This document shows positions 24,970 to 33,686 of a stretch of DNA of 64,000 bases, piece after piece (the first letter of the stretch is position 1; every line of letters starts with the position of its first letter). The notes beneath the pieces were generated by a model. The model did no database searches and was not told the origin of the DNA. It saw only the letters and a program-made list of their open reading frames with translations. This stretch comes from RGIG5952 sp045603485 (GTDB lineage: Bacteria; Verrucomicrobiota; Kiritimatiellia; RFP12; JAAYLN01), in the NCBI GenBank assembly GCA_045603485.1, contig JAZUMF010000005.1:1-64000 (forward strand), given 5' to 3'. The position numbers and the translations under genes were made by a program.

Positions 24970-25761
24970 CTAGCCCAATAGGGGCTTGAGATATTCGCGG
25001 CTGATTGCGAGACTCTTGAACGGGTCATTTGTTGCCTTGCAGGAGTCTTGCTCGATGATGAAGGTGTGTGTGCCGCCCTTCTTGCATTCCTTGATTACGG
25101 CTGGCCAATTGATGCGGCCTTGACCGATTGCACGGAAGGTGAACTCGCCGTTGATAAGACCCCAGTCTTTGAGGTGAACTTGATCCATGCGGCCCTTCAT
25201 GCGCTGAGCCCAAAGAACGGGATCCATACCGCCGCGCATAACCCAGCCAAAGTCGGGCTCGCCCTGGAGAACCTTGCAGGTGTCGAACATCATCTCGAGG
25301 ATTGTCTGACCACCCTTGCCGTTCTTGATTCCAAACTGATTGAACTCGAAGTCGTGGTTGTGGTATTGGACGATGATGCCTTCTTTGGCCGCCTTCTTGG
25401 CGATGGTGTCAAATTCGCGGAAAAGTTTCTTCCATTCAGCAGGAGAGAATTCCTTGTACTTTGCCCAGCTGAGCCATGGAATTGCAGCGTACTTGACGCC
25501 ATAGCCATGAATCGTTTCGATAGATTCCTTGAAGTTGTTGCGCCATGCTTCAAGGCTGACATGAGCACCGATTGGCTCAACGCCTTGATCAAGCATAATC
25601 TTGCGAAGGTCGGCAGGAGCAACCTCGGCGGTCAGGCCCGAAATTTGGGCATAATCATAGCCGATTTTTTTGACCTTGGCAAAGGTCTTTGGAAGTTCGG
25701 CAGTTTCCTTTAGGAAGTCGCGAAGCGTATAAAGCTGCGCTGCAACGATTGGTTTTTTCAT
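24970..25761 (-). CDS. sugar phosphate isomerase/epimerase family protein
   Basis: 263 residues, TIM-barrel family: PIVAAQLYTLRDF, QYHNHDFEFN (His metal ligands), MDQVHLKDWG (VHLKD), and THTFIIEQDS at the C-terminal Glu. GGAGAC lies 12 bases before the ATG. Convergent with the previous isomerase gene and sequence-distinct from it (about 263 versus 299 residues). Role unknown; probably inositol or uronate-type sugar metabolism. Confidence 0.8.
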   Translation of the reverse strand: MKKPIVAAQLYTLRDFLKETAELPKTFAKVKKIGYDYAQISGLTAEVAPADLRKIMLDQGVEPIGAHVSLEAWRNNFKESIETIHGYGVKYAAIPWLSWAKYKEFSPAEWKKLFREFDTIAKKAAKEGIIVQYHNHDFEFNQFGIKNGKGGQTILEMMFDTCKVLQGEPDFGWVMRGGMDPVLWAQRMKGRMDQVHLKDWGLINGEFTFRAIGQGRINWPAVIKECKKGGTHTFIIEQDSCKATNDPFKSLAISREYLKPLLG

Positions 25762-25961
25762 GGTTTTTATTGTCTCCTTGAAATTATTGTATCATAATTT
25801 TCATAGTCTATCTCTTTTTTTTAAGACTTTTCTTTTTTTCTTCTTTTTTTTACAATTAGGTGACAATTGGTTCAGTGTTTTTTGGTTTAATAATTATGTC
25901 ATTCGTGGGAATCGCATTGCGAATTCCTTTACTAGAACAATATTAAGAAAGGATTAACTCT

Positions 25962-26807
25962 ATGAAGATGTCTATGACCAGGATGCTGATTCCAGCATTT
26001 TGCGTTGCCGCTACCTTTGCTTTTGCAGAGGGTGGTGACGCGCCCAAGCCAGAAGCGGCGGATTGTAAGGATAAGGCTGCCGTTGAAAAGCGGTGTGACA
26101 AGGCACCAGACAAGCAGGAGTGTCGAGAGAGGAAAAATTTCAGAAGAGGGGATGGCATGGGGGGTAAGCCCCACCGCAATATAAAGCCGATGGAGCCTCG
26201 CAACCTTTCTATTGTGATAGATTGCTCAGCCCAGTCAGGGCATAGGTTCGAAATGACGCGTAAATTTGCCGTCAATACGATTAAGAGAATGTCAACCAAT
26301 GAGATAGTTTCTGTTATCGTCTATGATGGCAATGCTTCAGTTCTTGTCCCTGCCCAGGCGGTCGTCGATAAGGAGGCGATTATCTCCAAGATAATGGCGC
26401 TTACTCCTAAAGGTGATGCTGCACTCTTCGCCGCCGTCTCGGCTGGTGCTGCGGAGGTTCGCAAAAATCTTGATAAGAATTTGAAGAACGATATTCTTGT
26501 CTTTGGTTCTGGCGTTGGCAATATCGGCCCTTCATCTGATGGAGAGCTGAAAACTTTGAGTGATTCTCTAGGCAAAGAGAAGATTGAGTTGTCTTTCGGC
26601 GGAGCTCCTGATTTTCGCAGAAAAGACGGCCCGCGTAAGCGAGAGGGCAAGGACGGTAAGGATTTCAAGAAGGATCGCAAAAATAACGAAGGCCGTAAGA
26701 TGCCACCGCCAAAGAGGCGCAAGGATGGCAAGGGTCGCCCAGAGGGCGACAGGGATGCTCCGCCGCCGCCTCCCGCTAAAGATGCTCCCCCTGCCAGACA
26801 GGAATAA
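25962..26807 (+). CDS. secreted VWA-like protein with basic, proline-rich tail
   Basis: 281 residues; signal peptide to about FAFAEGG. Residues ~80-205 resemble a von Willebrand A domain: LSIVIDCSAQSG, IKRMSTNEIVSVIVYDGNASV, then ALFAAVSAGAAEV. The MIDAS motif is degenerate (DCSAQ instead of DxSxS), so metal binding is doubtful. Residues ~215-281 are Lys/Arg/Asp-rich, then poly-Pro. It starts the unit with the histidine kinase 2 bases downstream and so may sense or modulate envelope state. AAAGGA precedes the ATG. Confidence 0.6.
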   Translation: MKMSMTRMLIPAFCVAATFAFAEGGDAPKPEAADCKDKAAVEKRCDKAPDKQECRERKNFRRGDGMGGKPHRNIKPMEPRNLSIVIDCSAQSGHRFEMTRKFAVNTIKRMSTNEIVSVIVYDGNASVLVPAQAVVDKEAIISKIMALTPKGDAALFAAVSAGAAEVRKNLDKNLKNDILVFGSGVGNIGPSSDGELKTLSDSLGKEKIELSFGGAPDFRRKDGPRKREGKDGKDFKKDRKNNEGRKMPPPKRRKDGKGRPEGDRDAPPPPPAKDAPPARQE

Positions 26808-26809
26808 CC

Positions 26810-28192
26810 GTGTCACGCGATATAAAGCTTTATCTTATTGTAATAGGTCTCCCGGCGCTGGTCTTGGCGCTGGGAGGTCTTCGCCTTTTGCAATCAGAAG
26901 GCTTAAGGCTTCGCGAGAATGATCGCCTTGCCTTGGAGGCTGAGGCAAAGGCCGTGGCCTCCGCTCTCGATAAATCAATAATAAAATATATCAATCAATC
27001 GATTGCCGATTTGGGCGGTGATTATTCTTCGCCCGCCTATCCGTCATTTTTGGTAAAGCATTCTCCACTTTTGCGAGGTGCGAGATGGGGTAAGGCCTTT
27101 TCAACGGGCATGTATCTCTTTACCGCTCAAGACGGAAAAGAAATCGCCCTTGATATTGAGCCTTTGGCTTTGCTTTCGAGAATGCCGGATTTTTTACGGC
27201 AGTGCGGCGCTGACGGAGAGGTAGATTTGTCTCCGCGCTCTACGATAGCAGAGGTGAGAAGTGCTGACGGGAAGCTTTTGATGCCTGCGTCTATCGCTCC
27301 AATCGGCAATATATATGGAGAGGCGCGCCTTTCTCATCCTCTGCCATCTTGGTATATTCGCCTCTATAGGCGAGGCGGTGATAGCGCACTTGCCGCTGAC
27401 TTAGGTCGCTTTACATTTATCGGCGTCGCCATTATGTTTTTGCTGCTTTCCACTTTAATCGGCGGAGGCGCACTACTGGTGCGAGATGTTCGCCGAGCTC
27501 GCAGAGAGGCCAGATTGCAGGTTGATTTTGTCGCCACCGTTTCACATGAGCTTAAAACTCCTTTGACCACGATTTGTCTTTGTTCGGAGCTTGCAGCCGG
27601 AGATTCAATCTCTGACGCTCAGCGTAAGCGGGCGCTAGCTTCTATACTGTCGGAGGCGGAACGGCTTAAGAGGATGGTTCTGGCCCTTTTAGATTTTGGC
27701 AAACTGGAAAGAGGAGCCCGCAATTTTGCCATCGAGAAAATTTCGCTTAATAAGGCAGTTTCTGAAGTGGTTGAACTAATGCGAGGGGAGTTTGCTGATG
27801 ACGGGCTGGTTGTTTCAGTCGAGGACAATCTCTTCGCGATGGCAGATTCTGATGCGCTTTCGGAGATACTTTGCAATCTGCTTGAAAATGAAAAGAAATA
27901 TGCGGCATCCAGCGGTGCCGTCGAAGTGTCGGCATTTAAGTTGAAGGACATGGCAGTTATTGAAGTCGCGGATCGGGGCCCTGGTGTCGATGACTACGGG
28001 CTTGTTCATCTTTTTGATAAATTTTGGCGTGCGGAATCAAAACTGACCCGTGAATCTGGCGGCTATGGGCTGGGACTTACAATTTCCAGAAGTCTCGCCC
28101 GCGGTATGAATGGAGATTTAGTCGCATTGCATCGTGACGGCGGCGGTTTGATTTTCAGGGTAACTCTTCCATTAGGAGGTGGCCATGGCTGA
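26810..28192 (+). CDS. membrane sensor histidine kinase
   Basis: 460 residues; GTG start. Topology: membrane segment 7-27, periplasmic sensor ~28-195, second segment ~197-220, then HAMP-less link and HisKA with H246 in SHELKTPLTT, then HATPase with EILCNLLENEKKY (N-box), DRGPGVDD (G1/D-box) and GGYGLGLTISRSLA (G2). Autophosphorylates and signals to the regulator whose start overlaps its stop by 8 bases. Signal unknown; the VWA-like protein upstream is a candidate. Confidence 0.92.
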   Translation: MSRDIKLYLIVIGLPALVLALGGLRLLQSEGLRLRENDRLALEAEAKAVASALDKSIIKYINQSIADLGGDYSSPAYPSFLVKHSPLLRGARWGKAFSTGMYLFTAQDGKEIALDIEPLALLSRMPDFLRQCGADGEVDLSPRSTIAEVRSADGKLLMPASIAPIGNIYGEARLSHPLPSWYIRLYRRGGDSALAADLGRFTFIGVAIMFLLLSTLIGGGALLVRDVRRARREARLQVDFVATVSHELKTPLTTICLCSELAAGDSISDAQRKRALASILSEAERLKRMVLALLDFGKLERGARNFAIEKISLNKAVSEVVELMRGEFADDGLVVSVEDNLFAMADSDALSEILCNLLENEKKYAASSGAVEVSAFKLKDMAVIEVADRGPGVDDYGLVHLFDKFWRAESKLTRESGGYGLGLTISRSLARGMNGDLVALHRDGGGLIFRVTLPLGGGHG

Positions 28193-28874
28193 TATTTTAA
28201 TAGCAGAGGATGATGAGCAGATACGCGAGTGGGTCACTGTTGCGCTTGAAGCCGATTCTCACAAGGTGCGCACGGCGGCTAACGGTCTTTTGGCTATATC
28301 AGCCTATAACGAGCGGAGACCGGATTTGCTTATTCTTGATGTCATGATGCCAAAAAAGAGCGGCTATGATGTTTGTCAGGAGCTCCGTCGAAAAGATCCA
28401 TCATTACCGATTCTTTTTTTAACCGCCAAGGGAACTGAGTCGGATAAGGTCGTAGGATTCAGCCTTGGAGCTGACGATTATTTGACCAAGCCCTTTGGGG
28501 TAAGGGAGCTTTCTGCACGCATAACCGCACTCTTGCGGCGGGCCTATGCGACAGAAACTTCAGTAAGGATTTCGAAAGGCACCTTTGCCTTCGGCTCCTT
28601 TACCGTTGACGAGAAGAGCCGCAAATTGCTTTCAAAAAATGGTGATATTTGCGATTTGACTTCACAAGAGCTCGCTCTTCTTCGCCTTTTTGCGGCACAC
28701 AGGGGAGAGCTGCTTGACAGAGATCGGCTTTTAAACGAGGTCTGGGGGATGAACTATTACGGTACAACGCGCACTCTTGACCAGCGTATAGCCGTTCTCC
28801 GTAAAAAACTTGGAGCCGAAGGCTCCCTTATTGAAACGATTTACTCGCAAGGGTATAGATATGCGGAAGGCTAG
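28185..28874 (+). CDS. OmpR-family response regulator
   Basis: 229 residues from the ATG at 28185 with AGGAGG five bases upstream. Receiver domain: E8-D9-D10, phospho-acceptor D52 in LILDVMMP, conserved T in LTAK and K in LTKPFG. Trans_reg_C wing-helix at ~130-228 ending IYSQGYRYAEG. Cognate of the kinase; expected to bind DNA upstream of envelope genes, but targets cannot be read here. Confidence 0.93.
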   Translation: MADILIAEDDEQIREWVTVALEADSHKVRTAANGLLAISAYNERRPDLLILDVMMPKKSGYDVCQELRRKDPSLPILFLTAKGTESDKVVGFSLGADDYLTKPFGVRELSARITALLRRAYATETSVRISKGTFAFGSFTVDEKSRKLLSKNGDICDLTSQELALLRLFAAHRGELLDRDRLLNEVWGMNYYGTTRTLDQRIAVLRKKLGAEGSLIETIYSQGYRYAEG

Positions 28875-29007
28875 TTCATAATTTTTCCCAGTTGTTTTTT
28901 GTTATAAAGAAGGGTGGCGCCGCAGTTTGTCAAATAGAAAGTACACCGAAGAGAGATACTACCTATCCCCGTTTCTCATTTGCTTGTACACCGCGCAGTT
29001 TCAAAAC

Positions 29008-29037
29008 TTGACACCTGTCCGCTCTTTGATGTAAAAT
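29008..29037 (+). promoter_or_regulatory. rpmH promoter
   Basis: TTGACA (29008-29013), 18-base spacer, TAAAAT (29032-29037), about 42 bases before the rpmH ATG. Confidence 0.6.
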
Positions 29038-29079
29038 AATACATTCACTTTTTGTGTTGGAAAGAAAGAGAGAATTAAA

Positions 29080-29217
29080 ATGAAGCAACTTTGGCAACCT
29101 TCTAAGATTAAACGCGTCCGTAAACTCGGCTTCCGTGCTCGTATGGCAACCCGCGGCGGTCGTCAGATTCTTGCTCGCCGCCGTCAGAAGGGCCGTGTCC
29201 GTTTGACACAGGTCTAA
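29080..29217 (+). CDS. rpmH: ribosomal protein L34
   Basis: 45 codons: MKQLWQPSKIKRVRKLGFR..., with the conserved ATRGGRQILARRR helix. Short, highly basic and followed by rnpA as in most bacteria. GAAAGAGAGAA upstream is a weak purine-rich ribosome site. Structural protein of the 50S subunit. Confidence 0.95.
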   Translation: MKQLWQPSKIKRVRKLGFRARMATRGGRQILARRRQKGRVRLTQV

Positions 29218-29247
29218 ATCAGTTTGGTTTAGGAGCGGCTTGCGGAA

Positions 29248-29634
29248 ATGCCCGTTCCGAGAATAGGCAATAATCGCCTCAGTAGAGCTGAGCGATTAGT
29301 TCGAGCGGAATATAACCGCGTATTTGATGAGGGGAAGTCGTTTCCGTCCAGGTATTTCGTGCTTTGGGTGCTTCCCCTGGATGATGTTATGTCTCCACCA
29401 AAAATGGGGGCAGTCGTTTCAAAGAAAACCTTTCCGCATGCGGTTCAGCGTAATCGCGCTCGCCGTTTAATGCGTGAGGCTTACAGACTTTCAAAGTCTT
29501 GTGTTGCTGATGGACATTGGCTCCTCCTTATAGGTCGTCGCCGTATCGCTGAAGACTCTACCGGAAGGGACGATGTCCTTCGTGATTTCAAGATAGCGTG
29601 TATGAAGGCGCATCTTTGGAGGGAGAAAAAGTGA
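29248..29634 (+). CDS. rnpA: ribonuclease P protein component
   Basis: 128 residues. RAEYNRVFDEGKSF, then the RNR motif region VVSKKTFPHAVQRNRARRLMREAYR, both diagnostic. Binds the RNase P RNA to process tRNA 5' ends. It follows rpmH by 30 bases and overlaps yidD by 4. Confidence 0.93.
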   Translation: MPVPRIGNNRLSRAERLVRAEYNRVFDEGKSFPSRYFVLWVLPLDDVMSPPKMGAVVSKKTFPHAVQRNRARRLMREAYRLSKSCVADGHWLLLIGRRRIAEDSTGRDDVLRDFKIACMKAHLWREKK

Positions 29635-29882
29635 AACTTGTTTCAAAGTTTTTCTCCTACTTGATTATAATGGCCGTTCGCGCCTATCAGGTTGTGCTTT
29701 CACCGCTTTTCAGGGGTTGTTGCCGATTCACTCCAAGCTGCTCGCGGTATTGCATTGAAGCCGTTCAGATTCATGGTCCGCTGCGTGGGAGTTTTTTGAC
29801 GATCAAAAGACTTTTGAAGTGTCGCCCATACGGCCCGTCTGGGTATGATCCAGTTCCACCTCGCAAGGTTAAAAACGGGTAG
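29631..29882 (+). CDS. yidD: membrane protein insertion efficiency factor YidD
   Basis: 83 residues from a GTG (GTGA overlap with the rnpA stop) preceded by GGAGGGAG. Contains the family signature: a helix (AVRAYQVVLSPLF) then CCRFTPSCSRYCIEAV and LKCRPYGPSGYDPVP. Thought to aid Sec/YidC-dependent insertion of membrane proteins. Confidence 0.92.
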   Translation: MKLVSKFFSYLIIMAVRAYQVVLSPLFRGCCRFTPSCSRYCIEAVQIHGPLRGSFLTIKRLLKCRPYGPSGYDPVPPRKVKNG

Positions 29883-29906
29883 TCATTGAGAGGAGAGAAT
29901 TTGATT

Positions 29907-31787
29907 ATGAATAAGCAAGATATCACAATTGTCATTATCCTTGTCGCATTGCTCTTTGGTTGGATGCATTTCCAGAATAAGTCGAATGCGGAGCGTGCTC
30001 GTATTTGGCAAGAGAAGCAGGCCGCCATTGCCGCCACCAATCAAACGGAGCGCGTCGTTTTATCACAGGACGCTCAGTCTACTGCCGCATTTACCGCAGG
30101 TGCTACCAATCAGCCTGCTATTCCCGGCATAGCCCAAGAGACGGCAGCCGAGAAGCCTATTGTTGTCTTGGAGGAGGAATCTGATGTCCCCGAGAAAACG
30201 GTAATGCTCAAGGATGACGAGGTTGAGATTGTAGTTTCCTCCAAGGGCGGTACGATCTCTTCCGTAACGCTTTTGGGATATCGTCAATCAATTGAGAAGG
30301 ATAGCTCAAATATCCGCTTTGACTATAGCGATGCACCTATTCTCGCAATGGGCGGCATTAAAGGGCTGGGAGCTCGCTCAGATTTCGAATTTGTTTCACA
30401 GACGGCTACCTCATGCGTTGTCAGATGCTCAACGCCTGAAGGAATTGTTCTAAGTCGCGATATCGTCCTTTTGCCTAACTATCAAATTAGAGTTCGCGAA
30501 TCTGTCAAAAACACGGCAAATGCCGCAGTTGCCATTCCCGAACGCAATCTTTCAATCGGCTCTGCTATGCGTCTTGCCGATAGCAAAAACAGCATTGTTT
30601 CCGTTGATACGCTCTCTGTAGCCAAAAAGGCCAAGGTTCACCATTGGGAACGCAAGGGCGACTTGATTTCACTCTTTTCCGGTCGTAAGGGCGGCGGCTG
30701 TTCTGGCGCACCTGATGGCTCTCAGTGCCCTCCAGAGGTTTCACGCCGCTATGATGAACCACAGCAGTGGATTGCCCTTAAGACCCGTTTCTTCGCTTTG
30801 GTCTTTGCTTCAGATGCGTCAACAATTCCCGGTGCGGGTTACGGCATTTCAGCAAGTCGTTCGCTTGCGGCCGGGCCCCTTCGTATCGACGAGGTCAAGG
30901 GGCGTTTGCTCTTTCCGGCGGTTGATGTGGCGGCCGGTGGTGAAATTGCCGCTGAGCACAAGATCTACATCGGCCCCAAGAAGTATTCGATTCTTCGCAA
31001 ATTCGCCGATCAGACTGGCGAGATTATGGAGTTCGGCTGGTCGAAGTTGCTTTGCATTTTGATGTTGCCAATTCTCAATGGACTCAATGCCGTCTTTTGC
31101 AACTACGGCGTCGCAATCATTATTTTGACGATTCTCGTCCGTCTTATCTTCTGGCCGCTTACCCGTAAGAGTAATGAAAGCATGAAGAAGATGGGCGCTA
31201 TTCAGCCTAAGATTAAAGAGCTCCAGGAGAAGTTTAAGGACGATCCTCAAAAGCTTCAGCAGGAGACGATGAAGTTTTATCGTGAGAATAATGTCAATCC
31301 GATGGCAAGCTGCCTGCCTATGCTCGTACAGATTCCTGTGTTCATTGCGCTCTTCGTCGTTCTTCGCAGCGCAACCGAGCTTCGTTTTGCGGAGTTTTTG
31401 TGGATTCGAGACCTCAGCGAGCCTGAAAATCTCTTCGCTGGCCTTATCCCTGGTATTCCTCCGATTAACCTATTGCCATTCCTGATGGCTGGAACGATGT
31501 TCTTGCAGAGCAAGCTTACGCCATCAATGGGCGATCCCCGTCAGCAGCGCATGATGATGTGGATGATGCCGCTTATGATGTTCTTTATGTTCTACTCAAT
31601 GCCGTCGGCACTACTCCTCTATTGGACGGTTTCGCAGATTTTGGCAATCGTACAGCTTGTCCGTCAACGCCAAACCCGTGCGCAGAGTGCCAACAAGGCA
31701 ACGGTAGGTGCCGATGGTGTAATTGAAGGTGAGGTTGTAACTCGCCAGGAGCGTCGTCGCCGCGAACGCGAAAACGAAGAGAAGTAG
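29907..31787 (+). CDS. yidC: membrane protein insertase YidC
   Basis: 626 residues from the ATG at 29907 (AGGAGA upstream). Gram-negative type: N-terminal membrane anchor (IVIILVALLFGWMHF), a large periplasmic beta domain (~90-390), then the conserved core with LLCILMLPILNGLNAVFCNYGVAIIILTILVRLIFWPLT, PLTRKSNESMKKM and a basic C-tail (RRRRERENEEK). Inserts and folds membrane proteins. The last gene of the rpmH-rnpA-yidD-yidC block; jag or trmE are not the next genes. Confidence 0.95.
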   Translation: MNKQDITIVIILVALLFGWMHFQNKSNAERARIWQEKQAAIAATNQTERVVLSQDAQSTAAFTAGATNQPAIPGIAQETAAEKPIVVLEEESDVPEKTVMLKDDEVEIVVSSKGGTISSVTLLGYRQSIEKDSSNIRFDYSDAPILAMGGIKGLGARSDFEFVSQTATSCVVRCSTPEGIVLSRDIVLLPNYQIRVRESVKNTANAAVAIPERNLSIGSAMRLADSKNSIVSVDTLSVAKKAKVHHWERKGDLISLFSGRKGGGCSGAPDGSQCPPEVSRRYDEPQQWIALKTRFFALVFASDASTIPGAGYGISASRSLAAGPLRIDEVKGRLLFPAVDVAAGGEIAAEHKIYIGPKKYSILRKFADQTGEIMEFGWSKLLCILMLPILNGLNAVFCNYGVAIIILTILVRLIFWPLTRKSNESMKKMGAIQPKIKELQEKFKDDPQKLQQETMKFYRENNVNPMASCLPMLVQIPVFIALFVVLRSATELRFAEFLWIRDLSEPENLFAGLIPGIPPINLLPFLMAGTMFLQSKLTPSMGDPRQQRMMMWMMPLMMFFMFYSMPSALLLYWTVSQILAIVQLVRQRQTRAQSANKATVGADGVIEGEVVTRQERRRRERENEEK

Positions 31788-31819
31788 CCGACATTTAGCG
31801 TCGGCGCATGGAAGTTAAG

Positions 31820-32614
31820 ATGAAAATCTATGATGCCCACGCGCATATTTATCCTGCGAAGATTGCCGATAAGGCGGTAGCTGCAATCGGGAGTTTCTAT
31901 GGGATTCCCATGGCGGGTGGAACCGGTACGGCAGATGATTTGATAGCCTCCGGCTCGCAAATCGGAGTTTCAAAGTATTTAGTTCACTCTACGGCGACAA
32001 ATCCGCAGCAAGTTCGTGCGATAAATGATTACATAATTGGCGAGTGCAAAGCACATCCCGATGTTTTTGTGGGATTTGGAACCCTTCACCCGGATATGGA
32101 AGATATCGAAAGTGAAGTCGAGTACATTATTTCCTCCGGCCTTAAAGGGGTGAAACTCCATCCCGATTTTCAGAAATTTTCTGTTGATGATAGCGCTATT
32201 GACTGTCTCTACGAGGCGACTGCTGGTCGCCTGCCAATACTCTTTCATGCAGGCGACAAGCGTTATCAATACTCTAATCCATCAAGAATCGCAAAGGTCG
32301 CAAGGCGTTGGAAGGAGTTGACGATTGTTGCAGCCCATTTCGGCGGTTATAGTGAGTGGGATGAGGCTTCCAAGGAGCTTCTCGAGTTAAATAATGTCAT
32401 CTTCGATACCTCAAGCTCGTTATCGTTTTTAGAGCCTGCCAAAGCAGTAGATATGATCCATAAGGCGGGTGTTCATAAGTTTATGTTTGGCACCGACTAT
32501 CCCATGTGGAATCATAAGAGCGAGTTTGAGCGATTTATGAATCTTGCGCTTTCAGATAGCGAGCGTGAGCAAATTCTTTCAAAGAATATGGCCGCCCTTT
32601 GCGATATCGAATAA
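31820..32614 (+). CDS. amidohydrolase (metal-dependent TIM barrel)
   Basis: 264 residues from the ATG at 31820 (GGAAG upstream; an ATG at 31808 is also possible). HxH metal site YDAHAHIYP, a central LKGVKLHPDFQKFSV, LFHAGDKRYQY, VAAHFGGY and FGTDYPM are the amidohydrolase-2/TatD-like layout. Hydrolytic activity on a small molecule is likely. Context (after yidC, before trmO) gives no clue. Confidence 0.75.
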   Translation: MKIYDAHAHIYPAKIADKAVAAIGSFYGIPMAGGTGTADDLIASGSQIGVSKYLVHSTATNPQQVRAINDYIIGECKAHPDVFVGFGTLHPDMEDIESEVEYIISSGLKGVKLHPDFQKFSVDDSAIDCLYEATAGRLPILFHAGDKRYQYSNPSRIAKVARRWKELTIVAAHFGGYSEWDEASKELLELNNVIFDTSSSLSFLEPAKAVDMIHKAGVHKFMFGTDYPMWNHKSEFERFMNLALSDSEREQILSKNMAALCDIE

Positions 32615-32668
32615 CTTTGCCATGGTTAAGGCACAGGTGTCCGTGACGGTCTATTGAGAAATATCCCT

Positions 32669-33460
32669 ATGGCTTCAATTGACTTTAATTTTAAGGCGAT
32701 TGGAATTGTGCATGGCGGGGGACTCTATCCGCAACAGTCTCCGCGGCAGAGCATATATGCCAAAAACGAGGGGTATATTGAGCTCTTTCCACATTGCAAT
32801 TATGAGCAGGCTCTTGAAGATTTGGATGGCTTTGAAAAGCTTTGGGTAATCTTTGTCTTCGACCGCAACACCGGCTGGAAGCCCAAAGTTCAGCCACCCT
32901 TTGGCATAGACCGCAAGGTTGGCCTTTTTGCTTCCCGCGCTCCATATCGTCCAAACCCGATTGGCATTTCGCCAGTCGATATAGTGCGCATTGATGGGCT
33001 CCGCATCTATATTCAAAATTTCGACATGCTTGAAGGTACGCCGATCTTGGATATAAAGCCGTACATCCCAGATGTCGACGCATTCTCGACGGCGAAGGCT
33101 GGCTGGCGCGATTCGGCGCCTTTGCCGATGGCGATAAGCTTCTCTGAAGAGGCAAAAAATAAATGCGGGGCAATTATGGCTCTCGGAGGGCCTGACTTAA
33201 TGGATGTAGCGAGAATACAGCTCACACTTCAGTCGGCCTCGCCCGAGCGTCAACGCATTACCGGCGAAACCGGCAGCGAACAGACTTTGGCATACCGCAC
33301 ATGGCGTATAATTTTCAAAAAAGAAAAAGACGCAATCTATGTTTTAGATGTTCATTCTGGTTATACAAAAGATGAATTAGAAGATTCTAAAGACAAGTAT
33401 TGTGATAAGGAAATTCATAGAAAGTTGAATATTTTAACGAATTGTGATAAAATTATCTAA
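32669..33460 (+). CDS. trmO: tRNA (N6-threonylcarbamoyladenosine-37) methyltransferase TrmO
   Basis: 263 residues. N-terminal beta-barrel domain with FKAIGIVHGG, LDGFEKLWVIFVF, the SAM-binding RAPYRPNPIGISPV and LDIKPYIPDVD, then a C-terminal winged domain. In other bacteria TrmO methylates t6A37 of tRNA-Thr (GGU). AT-richer at the 3' end, followed by a riboswitch. Confidence 0.85.
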   Translation: MASIDFNFKAIGIVHGGGLYPQQSPRQSIYAKNEGYIELFPHCNYEQALEDLDGFEKLWVIFVFDRNTGWKPKVQPPFGIDRKVGLFASRAPYRPNPIGISPVDIVRIDGLRIYIQNFDMLEGTPILDIKPYIPDVDAFSTAKAGWRDSAPLPMAISFSEEAKNKCGAIMALGGPDLMDVARIQLTLQSASPERQRITGETGSEQTLAYRTWRIIFKKEKDAIYVLDVHSGYTKDELEDSKDKYCDKEIHRKLNILTNCDKII

Positions 33461-33465
33461 TTACA

Positions 33466-33680
33466 ACTGAAGAGACCAGATGAAGCCGGGCAGGAAATCG
33501 CGAATGCGTCCGAAGGAGTAAAACTCTCAGGTGTCCGACAGGTGTCGGATGAAACTGTTTGGCTGATGGTCTTCCGGAGAAGTCTGCGTAAAGCAGGTGC
33601 CGAAGGTGCAACCCCTCTCAGAATTTTTAGCACGCGTGTGCTGATGAAAAGGGGAAATCTCTCAGGCAAAAGGACGGAAG
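33466..33680 (+). promoter_or_regulatory. tandem glycine riboswitch
   Basis: Aptamer 1 (~33466-33565) has the conserved CCGAAGGAGTAAA and ACTCTCAGGT; aptamer 2 (33571-33680) has GGTGCCGAAGGTGCAAC, AATCTCTCAGGCAAAAGGAC and a P1 helix of CTTCCG (33571-33576) with CGGAAG (33675-33680). These are the hallmarks of glycine aptamers. The GGAAG of the P1 3' strand is also the only Shine-Dalgarno before the ATG at 33687, so glycine-stabilised P1 would hide the ribosome site. Located directly upstream of an amino-acid symporter. Confidence 0.9.
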
Positions 33681-33686
33681 TTAAAA

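Noticed and set aside
28875..29005. RNA gene between the response regulator and rpmH
   Set aside because: No conserved RNase P, 6S, SRP or tRNA features were seen.
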